From Cedecea neteri (GTDB taxonomy: Bacteria; Pseudomonadota; Gammaproteobacteria; Enterobacterales; Enterobacteriaceae): 64,000 nt of DNA. The stretch is taken from NCBI RefSeq assembly GCF_000758305.1, contig NZ_CP009458.1, positions 2,914,001 through 2,978,000 of the forward strand. Direction: 5' to 3'. The position numbers and the translations under genes are program-made. The notes beneath the pieces were generated by a model, which saw nothing but the letters and a program-made list of their open reading frames with translations, ran no database searches and was not told where the DNA came from. Positions 50,615 through 59,337 of the stretch are shown piece by piece (the stretch's first letter is position 1; each line of letters opens with the position of its first letter).

Positions 50615-51415
50615 ATGGAACGTGACCTGGATCTCGAAGGGTTTGACCCGGACAGCATCGTGACGCCCGCGCTGGCGTTTCGCATTCGCGCCGCGCAAAC
50701 CTACAACGAAAAGCCCATTCACACCCACCGAAAAGGGCAGCTGATTCTGGCGCTCCATGGCGGGATCACTAGCGAAGTGACCAACTCGATGTGGATGGTG
50801 CCGCCGCAGTATGCGGTGTGGGTGCCGGGGCAAATGCCACACAGTAACCGGGTAACGGCGGACGCGCGGCTCTGCTTTTTGTTTATTGAACCGGATGCGG
50901 TTGCTATGCCGCAGGAGTGTTGCGCGCTGAAGATCTCGCCGCTGGTGCGGGAACTGATTCTGCGTTTGTCTAACGTTCCCCACGAACATCTCGGCTGCGC
51001 GCCCACTCAACGGCTTGTACAGGTGCTGTTTGATGAGCTGCCTAATCAGCCGGTGGAGCAGCTCCAGCTCCCGATCTCCTCGCACCCGAAAATACGTGCG
51101 ATGGCGGATAGCATGGCGAAAAACCTGAAGGAGAAGAAAACGCTGGCGCAGTGGGCGAACGATATGGCGATGAGCGAGCGCAATCTTGCCCGGCTGGTGG
51201 GGAAAGAAACGGGGCTGAGTTTTCTGCGCTGGCGGCAGCAGATGCAGCTCATCGTGGCGCTGCGTTATTTGATAAGCGGGATGACGGTGCAAAATGTGGC
51301 GGAGTCGCTCGGTTACGACTCCACCACAGCGTTTATTACCATGTTTAAAAAGGCACTCGGCACCACGCCGGGGCGCTATTTAAGCACCCTGGGCGGGGAC
51401 GATTTTACAGACTAG
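50615..51415 (+). CDS. nimR: AraC-type regulator NimR (YeaM)
   Basis: The 266-residue protein has an N-terminal cupin (HTHRKGQLILALHGGITSEV, PQYAVWVPGQMPHSNRV, LCFLFIEPDAV) and a C-terminal AraC domain (QWANDMAMSERNLARLVGKE, then NVAESLGYDSTTAFITMFKK). It is the orthologue of E. coli NimR, the local regulator of nimT, and keeps the divergent arrangement across 98 bp. Its stop overlaps the convergent chemoreceptor gene by 11 nt. Confidence 0.92.
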   Translation: MERDLDLEGFDPDSIVTPALAFRIRAAQTYNEKPIHTHRKGQLILALHGGITSEVTNSMWMVPPQYAVWVPGQMPHSNRVTADARLCFLFIEPDAVAMPQECCALKISPLVRELILRLSNVPHEHLGCAPTQRLVQVLFDELPNQPVEQLQLPISSHPKIRAMADSMAKNLKEKKTLAQWANDMAMSERNLARLVGKETGLSFLRWRQQMQLIVALRYLISGMTVQNVAESLGYDSTTAFITMFKKALGTTPGRYLSTLGGDDFTD

Positions 51416-52940
51416 CCAGCTTAAACTGAGACACGGCGGTATTTAGCTCATAGGTCTGCGCCAGCAGCGATTCAGCCGCCTCGGAGGCCTGGTTCACCAT
51501 CGCCGCGTTTTGCTGCGTGGTGACATCCATCTGGCTGATGGCGGTGCTGACCTGCTCAATGCCGCTGCTTTGCTCATCGCTGGCGTGGGTAATTTCCACC
51601 ATCAGCGCGGCGACGCGCTTCACGTCCTGTACCACGGTGTTGATGGTTTTGCCCGCTTCGTTGACCAGTCGGCTACCGCTGGCGACCTGATTCACGGAGT
51701 CTTCAATTAACTCTTTAATCTCTTTGGCCGCGCTGGCGCTGCGCTGGGCCAGGCTGCGAACCTCTCCGGCGACAACTGCAAAACCACGCCCCTGGTCACC
51801 GGCTCTGGCGGCTTCTACCGCTGCGTTGAGCGCCAGGATGTTAGTCTGGAAGGCAATGCTGTCGATAACGCCGATGATGTCGGTGATTTTGTTGGCGGAG
51901 CTTGAAATGCCGTCCATGGTTTCCACGACCTGGGCCACTACCGCACCGCCTTGTTCCGCGCTTCTTGAGGCGGTATTGGCCAACTGGCTGGCGCTTTGGG
52001 CATTTTCTGCGTTTTGTTTTACCGTGGCGGTCATCTCTTCCATCGACGACGCCGTTTGCTCCAGCGCGCTGGCCTGCTCCTCGGTGCGAGAGGCGAGATC
52101 GATATTGCCGCTGGCAATCTCGCTTGAGCGGGTGGAAATCTGGTTGCTGCTTTCGTGCACCAGATGGATGACCATGGTGAGCTGCTGACACATGGTTTCC
52201 ATTGCGGCCATGACGCTGGTTCTGTCGCCGTCGCGCACTTTCACTTCGCAGGTGAGATCCCCGCAGGCTACGGCATTGGCAATCTCGGCCACTTCACTTG
52301 GCTCGCCACCCAGTGAGCGGAAAATCGTGCGGTGAACCCACCAGCCAACAACCAGCAGCAGCAGCACGGCGGCACCGGAACCAATCAGTTGCCATTGCGT
52401 AGAGTTTGCGCTGCTGTGTTGGGCTTTTTCTACTGCGTTATCGGCATACTCGGCGGAGGCTTTGACAAAGGATTCAATGCCTTTCTGGTGGGCAAAAAAG
52501 TCTTTATCGGCCGCTTTCAGCTTTTCAAATAGCGGCGTCGGCGCGCCCGAACGAATAAGCTCCACCAGGTCATTGGCATCTTTGATCATCGCCATCCCGG
52601 CCTGGTATTGCTCCCCGAGCAGATTCTGCTGTAGCTCTGGCGGCAGGGCGGCCTTCCAGTAATCAACGCGCTGGTGCCATTGCGCGCTGAGGCGCTTAAT
52701 TTCGGCATCGGCCTGATCGACGCTCAGCGTGCCTTCCACCACGCGCGATAGCACCAGCCGCAGTTCAATCAGGTAAATCGGTGCGGGCTTGATGTCAGAC
52801 ATCAGATCCTTTGCCAGCAGGCCGCTTTCGGTACTTTGGGCACTTCGGTGGCTGCCGTAGAGTGAAATGGCGGTAACCAGGGCGGACATCAAAATCGAAC
52901 AGCAAATTAATAACAACAAATTGTGAGCCAGTGATTTCAT
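51405..52940 (-). CDS. Methyl-accepting chemotaxis protein
   Basis: The 511-residue chemoreceptor has TM1 (about 7-28), a periplasmic four-helix bundle (about 35-185) that binds an unknown ligand, TM2 (about 190-212), a HAMP domain and the signalling hairpin with the tip IDSIAFQTNILALNAAVEAA. Methylation-region glutamates and glutamines are visible (SRTEEQASALEQTASSMEEM). The C-terminus ends AVSQFKLASL without the NWETF CheR-binding pentapeptide of high-abundance receptors. A sigma-28-type promoter lies upstream. Confidence 0.93.
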   Translation of the reverse strand: MKSLAHNLLLLICCSILMSALVTAISLYGSHRSAQSTESGLLAKDLMSDIKPAPIYLIELRLVLSRVVEGTLSVDQADAEIKRLSAQWHQRVDYWKAALPPELQQNLLGEQYQAGMAMIKDANDLVELIRSGAPTPLFEKLKAADKDFFAHQKGIESFVKASAEYADNAVEKAQHSSANSTQWQLIGSGAAVLLLLVVGWWVHRTIFRSLGGEPSEVAEIANAVACGDLTCEVKVRDGDRTSVMAAMETMCQQLTMVIHLVHESSNQISTRSSEIASGNIDLASRTEEQASALEQTASSMEEMTATVKQNAENAQSASQLANTASRSAEQGGAVVAQVVETMDGISSSANKITDIIGVIDSIAFQTNILALNAAVEAARAGDQGRGFAVVAGEVRSLAQRSASAAKEIKELIEDSVNQVASGSRLVNEAGKTINTVVQDVKRVAALMVEITHASDEQSSGIEQVSTAISQMDVTTQQNAAMVNQASEAAESLLAQTYELNTAVSQFKLASL

Positions 52941-52966
52941 TTTGCCTCTCCTATTATTTGAAAAGC

Positions 52967-52995
52967 TTATCGGCCCAGGAGAAGGGAAACTTTTT
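52967..52995 (-). promoter_or_regulatory. Candidate sigma-28 (FliA) promoter of the chemoreceptor gene
   Basis: On the minus strand an AAAAAGTTT -35 is followed after 12 nt by GCCGATAA, an exact match to the FliA -10 consensus. Spacing is one nucleotide longer than ideal. It lies 27 nt before the ATG, typical for flagellar class 3 genes. Confidence 0.75.
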
Positions 52996-53234
52996 CACCA
53001 GATCTGAAAACTCGCGGGTGAGTCACAAATTTATGCCATAAATCGGCAATTTTTTATTTTTAAAATAATCACTTAACTCAATTATTTGTTAAATCTATAA
53101 GTAAAAGATTTAACTCAGGATTAACTAATATGTTTTCTGCATATGCAATGCAGGATTAAGCATTGGCGAGGGAAAGGCGCTTGTGCGAGCGTAAAGGCAT
53201 AGCTCGCTCACAGACGGGATAACAAGGAAAATCA

Positions 53235-54092
53235 ATGGCACAGGTAAAGGCTTTAACGCACACAACTTCACACACAACAGCGCAAAGTAAATTCACGCTC
53301 TCTGCTTTGGTTCTGGCCCTGTCCGGCCTGGCCTCCGCCGCGGTTCACGCAGACCAGCTGGCGGATATTCAAAAAGCGGGCGTGGTTAAAGTGGCCACTT
53401 TTGACGCAAATCCACCTTTTGGCTCTATAGATGCTAAAACGCACGATATCGTGGGCTATGACGTTGATTTCGCGAAAGCACTGGCTAAATCCTTAGGCGT
53501 TAAGCTTGAACTGGTGGCCACCAACCCGGCGAACCGTATTCCGCTCCTGCAGTCCGGTAAGGTCGACCTTATCGTGGCGGATATCACGATTACGCCGGAG
53601 CGCGCCCAGGTGGTGGATTTCTCTACCCCTTATTTTGTGACCGGGCAGCAGTTCCTGGTCCCGGCTTCCGGGCCGGATAAGCTTGAGGATTACGCGAAAG
53701 GGCGCGTGGGTGCGGTGAAAGGCACCACCGGAGAACAGGCGCTGGTGCAGCGTTTCCCGTCAATTCGAGTGCTTTCTTATGATGATATCCCGCTGGCTTT
53801 TACCGCGCTGCGCAACGGTAACGTCCAGGCTATTACTCAGGACAGCACTATTCTTGCCGGGCTGCTGGCCGAAGCGCCGGATAAGGCGAAGTTTAAAATT
53901 CTGCCGGACCTGCTGAGCAAGGAAGAGATTGGCGTTGGCGTGAAGAAAGGGGAGCCTGCCCTTTTGAAAGCGGTTAACGACGAGCTGGTGAAGCTGGAAC
54001 AAAGTGGCCAGGCAGAGCAAATCTACAACGCCTGGTTTGGCCCCGACAGCAAAACCCCGCAGCCGCGCAGCTTTAAAATTGTAGCCAAATAA
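53235..54092 (+). CDS. Polar amino-acid ABC importer, periplasmic binding protein
   Basis: The 285-residue product has an extended signal sequence (hydrophobic part LSALVLALSGLASAAVHA, cleavage before DQLAD) and the SBP_bac_3 family pattern: VVKVATFDANPPFGSIDAKT, GYDVDFAKALAKSLGVKL, LVATNPANRIPLLQSGKVDL and IVADITITPERAQVVDFSTPY. The family binds glutamate/aspartate, cystine and related residues. The ATPase and two permeases follow in one operon. Confidence 0.9.
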   Translation: MAQVKALTHTTSHTTAQSKFTLSALVLALSGLASAAVHADQLADIQKAGVVKVATFDANPPFGSIDAKTHDIVGYDVDFAKALAKSLGVKLELVATNPANRIPLLQSGKVDLIVADITITPERAQVVDFSTPYFVTGQQFLVPASGPDKLEDYAKGRVGAVKGTTGEQALVQRFPSIRVLSYDDIPLAFTALRNGNVQAITQDSTILAGLLAEAPDKAKFKILPDLLSKEEIGVGVKKGEPALLKAVNDELVKLEQSGQAEQIYNAWFGPDSKTPQPRSFKIVAK

Positions 54093-54093
54093 T

Positions 54094-54915
54094 ATGTTTA
54101 AACGACCGCCTCATTTGTCCGCAGCTTCGGCTGCGGATTTTTTGCATCTACAGTCTGCCAGCGTTGAGTTTCGCAAAGCGAGTAAAAATTATGGTGAAAC
54201 GGCCGTCCTGCGCGAGATAGACCTGACTATCGCGGCCGGGGAAGTGGTAGCGATTTGCGGCCCGTCCGGTTCGGGGAAATCGACGCTGATACGGCTTATC
54301 AACCAGCTCGAAACCCTCAGCGATGGCGATATTTTTATCGATGGTAAACCCACCCGAGCGCTGAATAACAGCACGCTACGCCGCCTGCGAAGCCGAATCG
54401 GGTTTGTATTTCAGCAGTTTAATCTTTACGCCCACCTGACGGCCGAGCAGAACATTACGTTGTCATTAACTCACGTTCACGGCTGGAAGCGTGAGGCCGC
54501 GCATCAGCAGGCTTTGGCACTGCTGGCCCGTGTCGGCCTTGCAGACAAAGCGCAGCATTATCCGGCGCAGCTTTCCGGCGGGCAGCAGCAGCGCGTGGCG
54601 ATTGCCAGGGCGCTGGCGTCGTCGCCACAAATTATCCTGTTTGACGAACCGACGTCGGCCCTCGACCCGGAGATGATCGGTGAAGTTCTGCAGGTGATGA
54701 AAGATCTCGCCCACAGCGGCATTACCATGATTGTGGTCACGCATGAGATGCAGTTCGCGCGTGAAATTGCTGACCGCGTGGTGTTCATTGACGGCGGGGC
54801 CATTCTCGAGCAGGCAGCCCCGGCGCAGTTTTTCCGCTCGCCGCAGCATCCGCGCGCGCGCCGTTTTCTGCAAAAAGTGCTCGACCCACTGCATGCTGAT
54901 ACCGGGGCCGGGTGA
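54094..54915 (+). CDS. Polar amino-acid ABC importer, ATPase
   Basis: The 273-residue ATPase begins 2 nt after the binding-protein stop. Motifs: Walker A GPSGSGKSTLIRLINQLE, Q-loop FVFQQFNLYAHLTAEQN, signature LSGGQQQRVAIARAL, Walker B IILFDEPTSALDPEM and switch THEMQFAREIADRV. It resembles GltL/GlnQ. An N-terminal stretch of about 28 residues precedes the ABC domain and could be an annotation extension. The stop shares a base with the permease start (TGATG). Confidence 0.92.
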   Translation: MFKRPPHLSAASAADFLHLQSASVEFRKASKNYGETAVLREIDLTIAAGEVVAICGPSGSGKSTLIRLINQLETLSDGDIFIDGKPTRALNNSTLRRLRSRIGFVFQQFNLYAHLTAEQNITLSLTHVHGWKREAAHQQALALLARVGLADKAQHYPAQLSGGQQQRVAIARALASSPQIILFDEPTSALDPEMIGEVLQVMKDLAHSGITMIVVTHEMQFAREIADRVVFIDGGAILEQAAPAQFFRSPQHPRARRFLQKVLDPLHADTGAG

Positions 54916-55673
54916 TGAACAACTACTTTGACTGGTCGGGCGTGCTAAGCGGGGCGCCGCGAGCCTGGCTTATCTCCGGTTTGCTGACTACCGCATGGGT
55001 AACGCTCGCCGGGATAATCATTGCGACGCTGTTTGCCGTGCTGCTGCTGGGGCTTCGGCTCGCCGGTGGCCGGGCGGGGCGCTATTTCACGGCGAGCTGG
55101 GTCTCCATTTTTCGCAATACGCCTTTGCTGGTGCAGCTGCTTTTCTGGTATTTCGCCGCGTGGAATGCGCTGCCGCAGAGCTGGCGTGGGTTTATAAACG
55201 ACGATCACAGCTGGTCTCAGCTGCCCGGTGGCGTCTGGTGGCTGACGCCGGAGTTTCTCTGCGCGGCGTGGGGACTGGGCGTTTTCACTTCTGCTTTTTT
55301 AGTGGAAGAGATCCGCAGCGGGTTGCTGGCGGTGCCGAAGGGGCAAACCGAAGCTGCGCTTTCTCAGGGCTTCTCTGAGTGGCAGCTTTTTCATACCGTG
55401 CTGCTGCCCCAGGGTGTGGTTAACGCGTGGCAGCCGGTGGTCGGGCAATATCTCAACCTGATGAAGCTCTCCTCGCTGGCCACGGGTATCGGCTTTGCCG
55501 AACTCACCAGTCAGGTGCGACGCATTGAAAGCTACAATGCCCACGCGTTGGGCGCTTTTGCCGCAGGTACGGTGCTTTATTTGCTGTTGGGGCTGGCAAT
55601 GAGCGGGCTATTTACACTCTTTGCGCCAGGGAAACGCGGGTTACGTAAACCGGAGGTACAGCATGATCGCTAA
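54915..55673 (+). CDS. Polar amino-acid ABC importer, permease 1
   Basis: The 252-residue HisM/GltJ-type permease (start MNNYFDWSGVLSGAPRAWLI) has about five helices and FRNTPLLVQLLFWYFAAW, the family signature, with the coupling loop EAALSQGFSEWQLFHTVLLP. It overlaps the ATPase by 1 nt and the second permease by 11 nt. Confidence 0.92.
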   Translation: MNNYFDWSGVLSGAPRAWLISGLLTTAWVTLAGIIIATLFAVLLLGLRLAGGRAGRYFTASWVSIFRNTPLLVQLLFWYFAAWNALPQSWRGFINDDHSWSQLPGGVWWLTPEFLCAAWGLGVFTSAFLVEEIRSGLLAVPKGQTEAALSQGFSEWQLFHTVLLPQGVVNAWQPVVGQYLNLMKLSSLATGIGFAELTSQVRRIESYNAHALGAFAAGTVLYLLLGLAMSGLFTLFAPGKRGLRKPEVQHDR

Positions 55674-56358
55674 CATTTCGGTGATTACGGACAACCTCGA
55701 CTATTTGCTGTGGGGAAGAATGGCTCAGGGAGAGCCGGGCGGCGTGCTGTTAACCCTGATGATGGCCGTGGGCGCTGGCGTGCTTGCCCTGGGGTTAGGT
55801 TTATTGCTGGCCTGTGCTGCCTGGCGCTACGGCGGTATTGTGCGGCGGGGGCTTTTCCTCTGGGCCGATCTGATTCGCGGCATTCCGCTGATTTTTGTGA
55901 TCTTCTGGCTCTATTTCCTGCTGCCCGCTATTACCGGGCGTGATTTACCGGGGCCATTAACCGTCACGCTGGCGCTGGCCTGGTTTACCTCTGCGGCGGT
56001 GATGTACACCACGCTGGCGGCGCTGAATGCGCTGTCTAAGGGGCAAAATGAGGCGGCGATTGCCGGTGGGTTTACGCCGTGGCAAACGCTGAGGTTAGTG
56101 CTGCTGCCCCAGGCGCTGCGCAACGCTTTACCATCGTTTGCCGGGCTATTTATCTCGCTTATCAAAGACACGTCGCTGGCGTTTATTGTCAACGTGCCGG
56201 AGCTGACAACCGTGGCCGGGCAGGTCAACAGCCGGGTGCAGATTTACCCGGCGGCTATTTTTATCTTTACCGGCCTGGTTTATTACCTGCTGTGCAGCGT
56301 GCTGGCCTGGCGCATTCACCGCTGGCAGCGGCAGGGCGCTACTGCTTACCCACGATAA
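55663..56358 (+). CDS. Polar amino-acid ABC importer, permease 2
   Basis: The 231-residue GltK-type permease (start MIANISVITDNLDYLLWGRM) has RGIPLIFVIFWLYFLLPAIT and the coupling loop NEAAIAGGFTPWQTLRLVLL. It is the last gene of the importer and overlaps the convergent yeaL gene by 20 nt, so the two transcripts are complementary at their ends. Confidence 0.92.
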   Translation: MIANISVITDNLDYLLWGRMAQGEPGGVLLTLMMAVGAGVLALGLGLLLACAAWRYGGIVRRGLFLWADLIRGIPLIFVIFWLYFLLPAITGRDLPGPLTVTLALAWFTSAAVMYTTLAALNALSKGQNEAAIAGGFTPWQTLRLVLLPQALRNALPSFAGLFISLIKDTSLAFIVNVPELTTVAGQVNSRVQIYPAAIFIFTGLVYYLLCSVLAWRIHRWQRQGATAYPR

Positions 56359-56788
56359 GAGAAACCAGCCCGGCGGCGATCAGCGGCCCAACGGGGACGC
56401 CACGGAACAGGGCGACACCAAGGACGGTGCCGACCAGCAGGCCGCCTACCAGACCCGGCTGGCTGCCCATAAGCGTCACGCCGCGCCCGCCGAGCCATGA
56501 AACCGCAACCCCGACGACAATCGCCACCAGCGATTTCCAGTGAGTGAAAGAGTGGATCAGGTTGCTGGCGGGCAGAGTGCCGCTGGCTATTGGAGCCATC
56601 ACGCCGATGGTCAAAATAATGATCCCCACCGTCAGGCCCTGTTTCTCAATCCACGGAAAGAAAGTGTTCAGCGGGGTGACGCGCACAATAATCAGCACGA
56701 GGATGGAAACTGCGACGGTGGTGTTATGGCTGACAAAACCTAATCCTGCCAGGGCCAGAAGGATCAAAAGCGTGGGGTCAAAAATCAT
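56339..56788 (-). CDS. yeaL: DUF441 membrane protein YeaL
   Basis: The 149-residue membrane protein is nearly identical to E. coli YeaL: LLALAGLGFVSHNTTVAVSI, RVTPLNTFFPWIEKQGL, GVMAPIASGTLPASNLIHS and the end PLIAAGLVSLIVGKQ. Four helices are visible. Function unknown. It lies next to yoaI and yeaK, as in E. coli. Confidence 0.95.
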   Translation of the reverse strand: MIFDPTLLILLALAGLGFVSHNTTVAVSILVLIIVRVTPLNTFFPWIEKQGLTVGIIILTIGVMAPIASGTLPASNLIHSFTHWKSLVAIVVGVAVSWLGGRGVTLMGSQPGLVGGLLVGTVLGVALFRGVPVGPLIAAGLVSLIVGKQ

Positions 56789-56934
56789 GATATATCCTTG
56801 CCAAATAAGAAGTTTTTAACTTTTATTGTTGTGTTGAATGGCGACAGCGACTCTGTGGCCGTTCATCATTCTGTCATTTTTGTGGTCAACAATTAAGTGA
56901 TATGACAGCAGGAAACGGCTTACAGGAGAAAAGG

Positions 56935-57039
56935 ATGGGCGATCCAGCGTTATTCGACACGATCTGCATCACTGCCGCGTTCTTCGGGATCGCTTCGGTA
57001 TTGGTGCTGTCTGTCCTTTATCTCGAACGCCTCGGCTAG
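56935..57039 (+). CDS. yoaI: Small membrane protein YoaI (34 aa)
   Basis: The gene encodes MGDPALFDTICITAAFFGIA plus SVLVLSVLYLERLG, a single-helix protein that aligns with the 34-residue E. coli YoaI. In E. coli YoaI has been linked to cross-talk between the PhoBR and PhoQP systems. An AGGAGAAAAGG stretch precedes the ATG. Its stop abuts yeaK's stop (57040). It is too short for ordinary gene calling. Confidence 0.88.
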   Translation: MGDPALFDTICITAAFFGIASVLVLSVLYLERLG

Positions 57040-57543
57040 CTATTCGGGGCGGTGAAAATTGACCAGCTCCGGGCGCGCAATGCGCAAGTAATCCTGTGTA
57101 TCCATTACCACTGATTTTTCCAGCAACCCTGCATTGAAGGCAATCTCCGAAAAGCGCTCGAAAATAGAGGGGTCGGCCACCAGCCGCAGCTGAGCGTGAA
57201 AGCTGAACGGCGGAATCGCACCAAACACACATCGGGTTAACTCATCTACTTCCGCCGGGCTTGCCAGCGATGCTTTCAGGCCGCCCAAATGCTGCGCCAG
57301 CAGGCTCAGATCCGCCTGTTTGTCCGCCGCCAGAATCGCCAGCACGTGCAGTTTTACGCCGTTGCCTTTCACTTTGCAGACCAGCGCTTTTGCGCCCTGG
57401 CCAAGCTCGGTACCTCGGATCGCCGAGACCTCTTCACATTTCCCTGCCGCCACGTGGTTTACCACACGGTAACGAGCCTGTTGCTGCTGTAATAAATCGA
57501 TAAGTTGCTGATGGACGTCTTCGCCTTTTGCGTGGGGTGTCAT
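57040..57543 (-). CDS. yeaK: Aminoacyl-tRNA deacylase YeaK (YbaK/ProX family)
   Basis: The 167-residue protein matches E. coli YeaK, which hydrolyses mischarged Ser-tRNA species. Features: YRVVNHVAAGKCEEVSAIRG, GAKALVCKVKGNGVKLHVLA (catalytic-lysine region), ADKQADLSLLAQHLGGLKAS and PPFSFHAQLRLVADPSIF. Start MTPHAKGEDVHQQLIDLLQQ. It is 17 nt downstream of the NUDIX gene and may share its transcript. Confidence 0.93.
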   Translation of the reverse strand: MTPHAKGEDVHQQLIDLLQQQQARYRVVNHVAAGKCEEVSAIRGTELGQGAKALVCKVKGNGVKLHVLAILAADKQADLSLLAQHLGGLKASLASPAEVDELTRCVFGAIPPFSFHAQLRLVADPSIFERFSEIAFNAGLLEKSVVMDTQDYLRIARPELVNFHRPE

Positions 57544-57560
57544 GCGCTGCCTCTTGATGA

Positions 57561-58001
57561 TTACCAGCCGTATTCGGAATAAATCTCTCCGTCGATAATA
57601 GCGCTGATGGCCTGCTTAACATAGGGCACGGTGTTCTCCGGTAACTCCCTGATATTGACCCATAGCAGGTCAGAATGCTTATCCGGTTCGGCGATATAAG
57701 GCTCGCGCTGCCAGGAAGCGCAGAGAAAGAAGTGGCCCATCCACGAGCGATCTTCGGTTTTAACGTGCATCGAGTGAACCGACCTGAGGGCTTCGGTCTC
57801 AATGATCACCCCCGTCTCTTCATAGGCTTCTCTGGCTGCGGCATTAAGCAGCGTTTCACCGCTTTCAAGGCCGCCTGCGGGCAGGCTATAAAAGCCGTCC
57901 ATCCAGCCGGTGTTCGCTCTGCGGATGAGACAAATTTCGTCGTTGCGGCGCAGGACGACAAATACGGCGACGGAAAGCTGGTAGCGTTCTCTTTTCATCA
58001 T
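57561..58001 (-). CDS. NUDIX hydrolase
   Basis: Start at 58001 (MMKRERYQLSVAVFVVLRRN; ATG 57998 is equally possible). The 146-residue protein has the NUDIX box at about residues 43-65 (AGGLESGETLLNAAAREAYE then EETGV), preceded by WMDGFYSLP. It looks like MutT/ADP-ribose-type enzymes, but the substrate cannot be assigned. It lies upstream of yeaK and diverges from the GNAT gene. Confidence 0.85.
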   Translation of the reverse strand: MMKRERYQLSVAVFVVLRRNDEICLIRRANTGWMDGFYSLPAGGLESGETLLNAAAREAYEETGVIIETEALRSVHSMHVKTEDRSWMGHFFLCASWQREPYIAEPDKHSDLLWVNIRELPENTVPYVKQAISAIIDGEIYSEYGW

Positions 58002-58105
58002 TTTCGACTCTTGCTTTTGTGGTCTGTGAATATATACAGTGTTTATGGCCAGGCTCAACGCAAGAACTGGTAGGGTGACAATGGGCAATGTCAGTGAGGT
58101 ACGCG

Positions 58106-58531
58106 ATGTCGGGTTTCAAACTAGAAATTTCTGATCAAATCAGCGAGGAATATTCGCTGCCCATCGAGGCAGGACTTGGTGAGTTTAACGATGCGATGAG
58201 CGGGATAAACGATCGCCAACCGCTGGCGGTTGTGGTTCGCAGTCCCGAGAGTGGGAAAGTCGTTGGTGGGATGTTGGGGCGTTCGTCCCTCGGCGTGCTG
58301 TTTATCGATCTGTTTTATTTACCGCCTGAGTTAAGAGCGCATGGATTAGGCAGCGAGATCCTGAAGACGTTTGAAGCAGAAGGGTGCAGGCGCGGCTGTG
58401 TGGCCGGTTTTTTATATACCATCAGTTTTCAGGCCCCGGATTTCTACCGCAAACATGGCTGGGAGGCATTTGGCAAAATCGACTGCTTGCCCGAAGGCAC
58501 CAGCCGTTTCTTTATGAAGAAGACGCTGTAA
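58106..58531 (+). CDS. GNAT family N-acetyltransferase
   Basis: Start at 58106 (MSGFKLEISDQISEEYSLPI) with GAGG upstream, 141 residues. The acetyl-CoA-binding motif is LRAHGLGSEILKTFEAEG, preceded by LFIDLFYLPPEL, and the C-terminal YTISFQAPDFYRKHGWEAFG is typical of GNAT enzymes. The acceptor is unknown. A weak hairpin (GGCCGG / CCGGCC, 58550-58566) follows. Confidence 0.88.
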   Translation: MSGFKLEISDQISEEYSLPIEAGLGEFNDAMSGINDRQPLAVVVRSPESGKVVGGMLGRSSLGVLFIDLFYLPPELRAHGLGSEILKTFEAEGCRRGCVAGFLYTISFQAPDFYRKHGWEAFGKIDCLPEGTSRFFMKKTL

Positions 58532-58584
58532 TGCAAAAATAATAAAGGCCGGTTCTGGCCGGCCCTCAACGTTCCGCGCACTTT

Positions 58585-58869
58585 TTAAATGTCATCCACG
58601 GTGTGACCGACAACAATCTCTAAAGCATTGCGATATACGTCGCACATGACGACATCTTGAGTCGTTTCGAGTGCGTCAACCAGCCAGATAATAATAGCTT
58701 TATTGGAAACAGTCTTATTGGCAGACAAAATAGCGGTGACAGCCTGACTGATGGCCGCATTTTCTTCCGCGTGCCGGTCTGCCGTGCTTCTTATAAAGTC
58801 GGATAATGCGTGATCTACGATTCCGGTGTGCATTGCAGAGGTATTGGAAATTAGCTGTGTCATAGTCAT
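58585..58869 (-). CDS. ariR: Biofilm/acid-resistance connector protein AriR (YmgB)
   Basis: The 94-residue protein matches E. coli AriR at its C-terminus (IIIWLVDALETTQDVVMCDV, VGHTVDDI). In E. coli AriR and its neighbours act through the Rcs phosphorelay to activate colanic acid and lower curli. It is the third gene after ycgZ and the YmgA-like gene and belongs to the BluR-repressed operon. Start at ATG 58869; a second ATG lies 6 nt downstream. Confidence 0.88.
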   Translation of the reverse strand: MTMTQLISNTSAMHTGIVDHALSDFIRSTADRHAEENAAISQAVTAILSANKTVSNKAIIIWLVDALETTQDVVMCDVYRNALEIVVGHTVDDI

Positions 58870-58900
58870 TCACCGTTTTTCAGTTGTTGGCCATGGGCCG

Positions 58901-59179
58901 CTAGTGGACATTTTTTGCGTTAGGTTGTTTCGTCTCAGCTGCGCCTGAACGCGCTTCTTTTTCTGTCTTTTCTGCCAGAGACCGCGAGAGGTTGCCCTCG
59001 ATTTCAGCGATAACGTTCTGCAAAACCCTACGTCGCCGTGGCGTCTGCTCTGATATAAGCATCGCTTCTAATCTTGCAATTAAAGCTCGGGTGTTGATTG
59101 CGCTGGCGCTGTTTAGCAACGACAGCGCGGCTTCGCCGATAATCTCGTCCGTTAATTGTTCATCGTCGCTTCTCTTCAC
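58901..59179 (-). CDS. ymgA: YmgA-like connector protein
   Basis: The 92-residue product starts with a GTG at 59179 (reads KRSDDEQLTDEIIGEAALSL after Met) behind AGGAG. It has the short helical core of the YcgZ/YmgA/AriR family (LLNSASAINTRALIARLEAM) and a charged C-terminal tail (EKTEKEARSGAAETKQPNAK). Position between ycgZ and ariR supports ymgA orthology although the sequence is divergent. Confidence 0.7.
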   Translation of the reverse strand: MKRSDDEQLTDEIIGEAALSLLNSASAINTRALIARLEAMLISEQTPRRRRVLQNVIAEIEGNLSRSLAEKTEKEARSGAAETKQPNAKNVH

Positions 59180-59337
59180 TTTGTCACTCCTGATTTCCTC
59201 GCCATGGGGTCAATACCGCTGGCATGAAGTCATTAGCCGGAGTCTGAGAATGAGGAAGAACTTAGTCTTTATACTTCAGGGCTTCTCTCCCGCCAGGGAG
59301 CGTAAGCATTGCTCTGTGAGAACTCCGGGCTGGTTGT

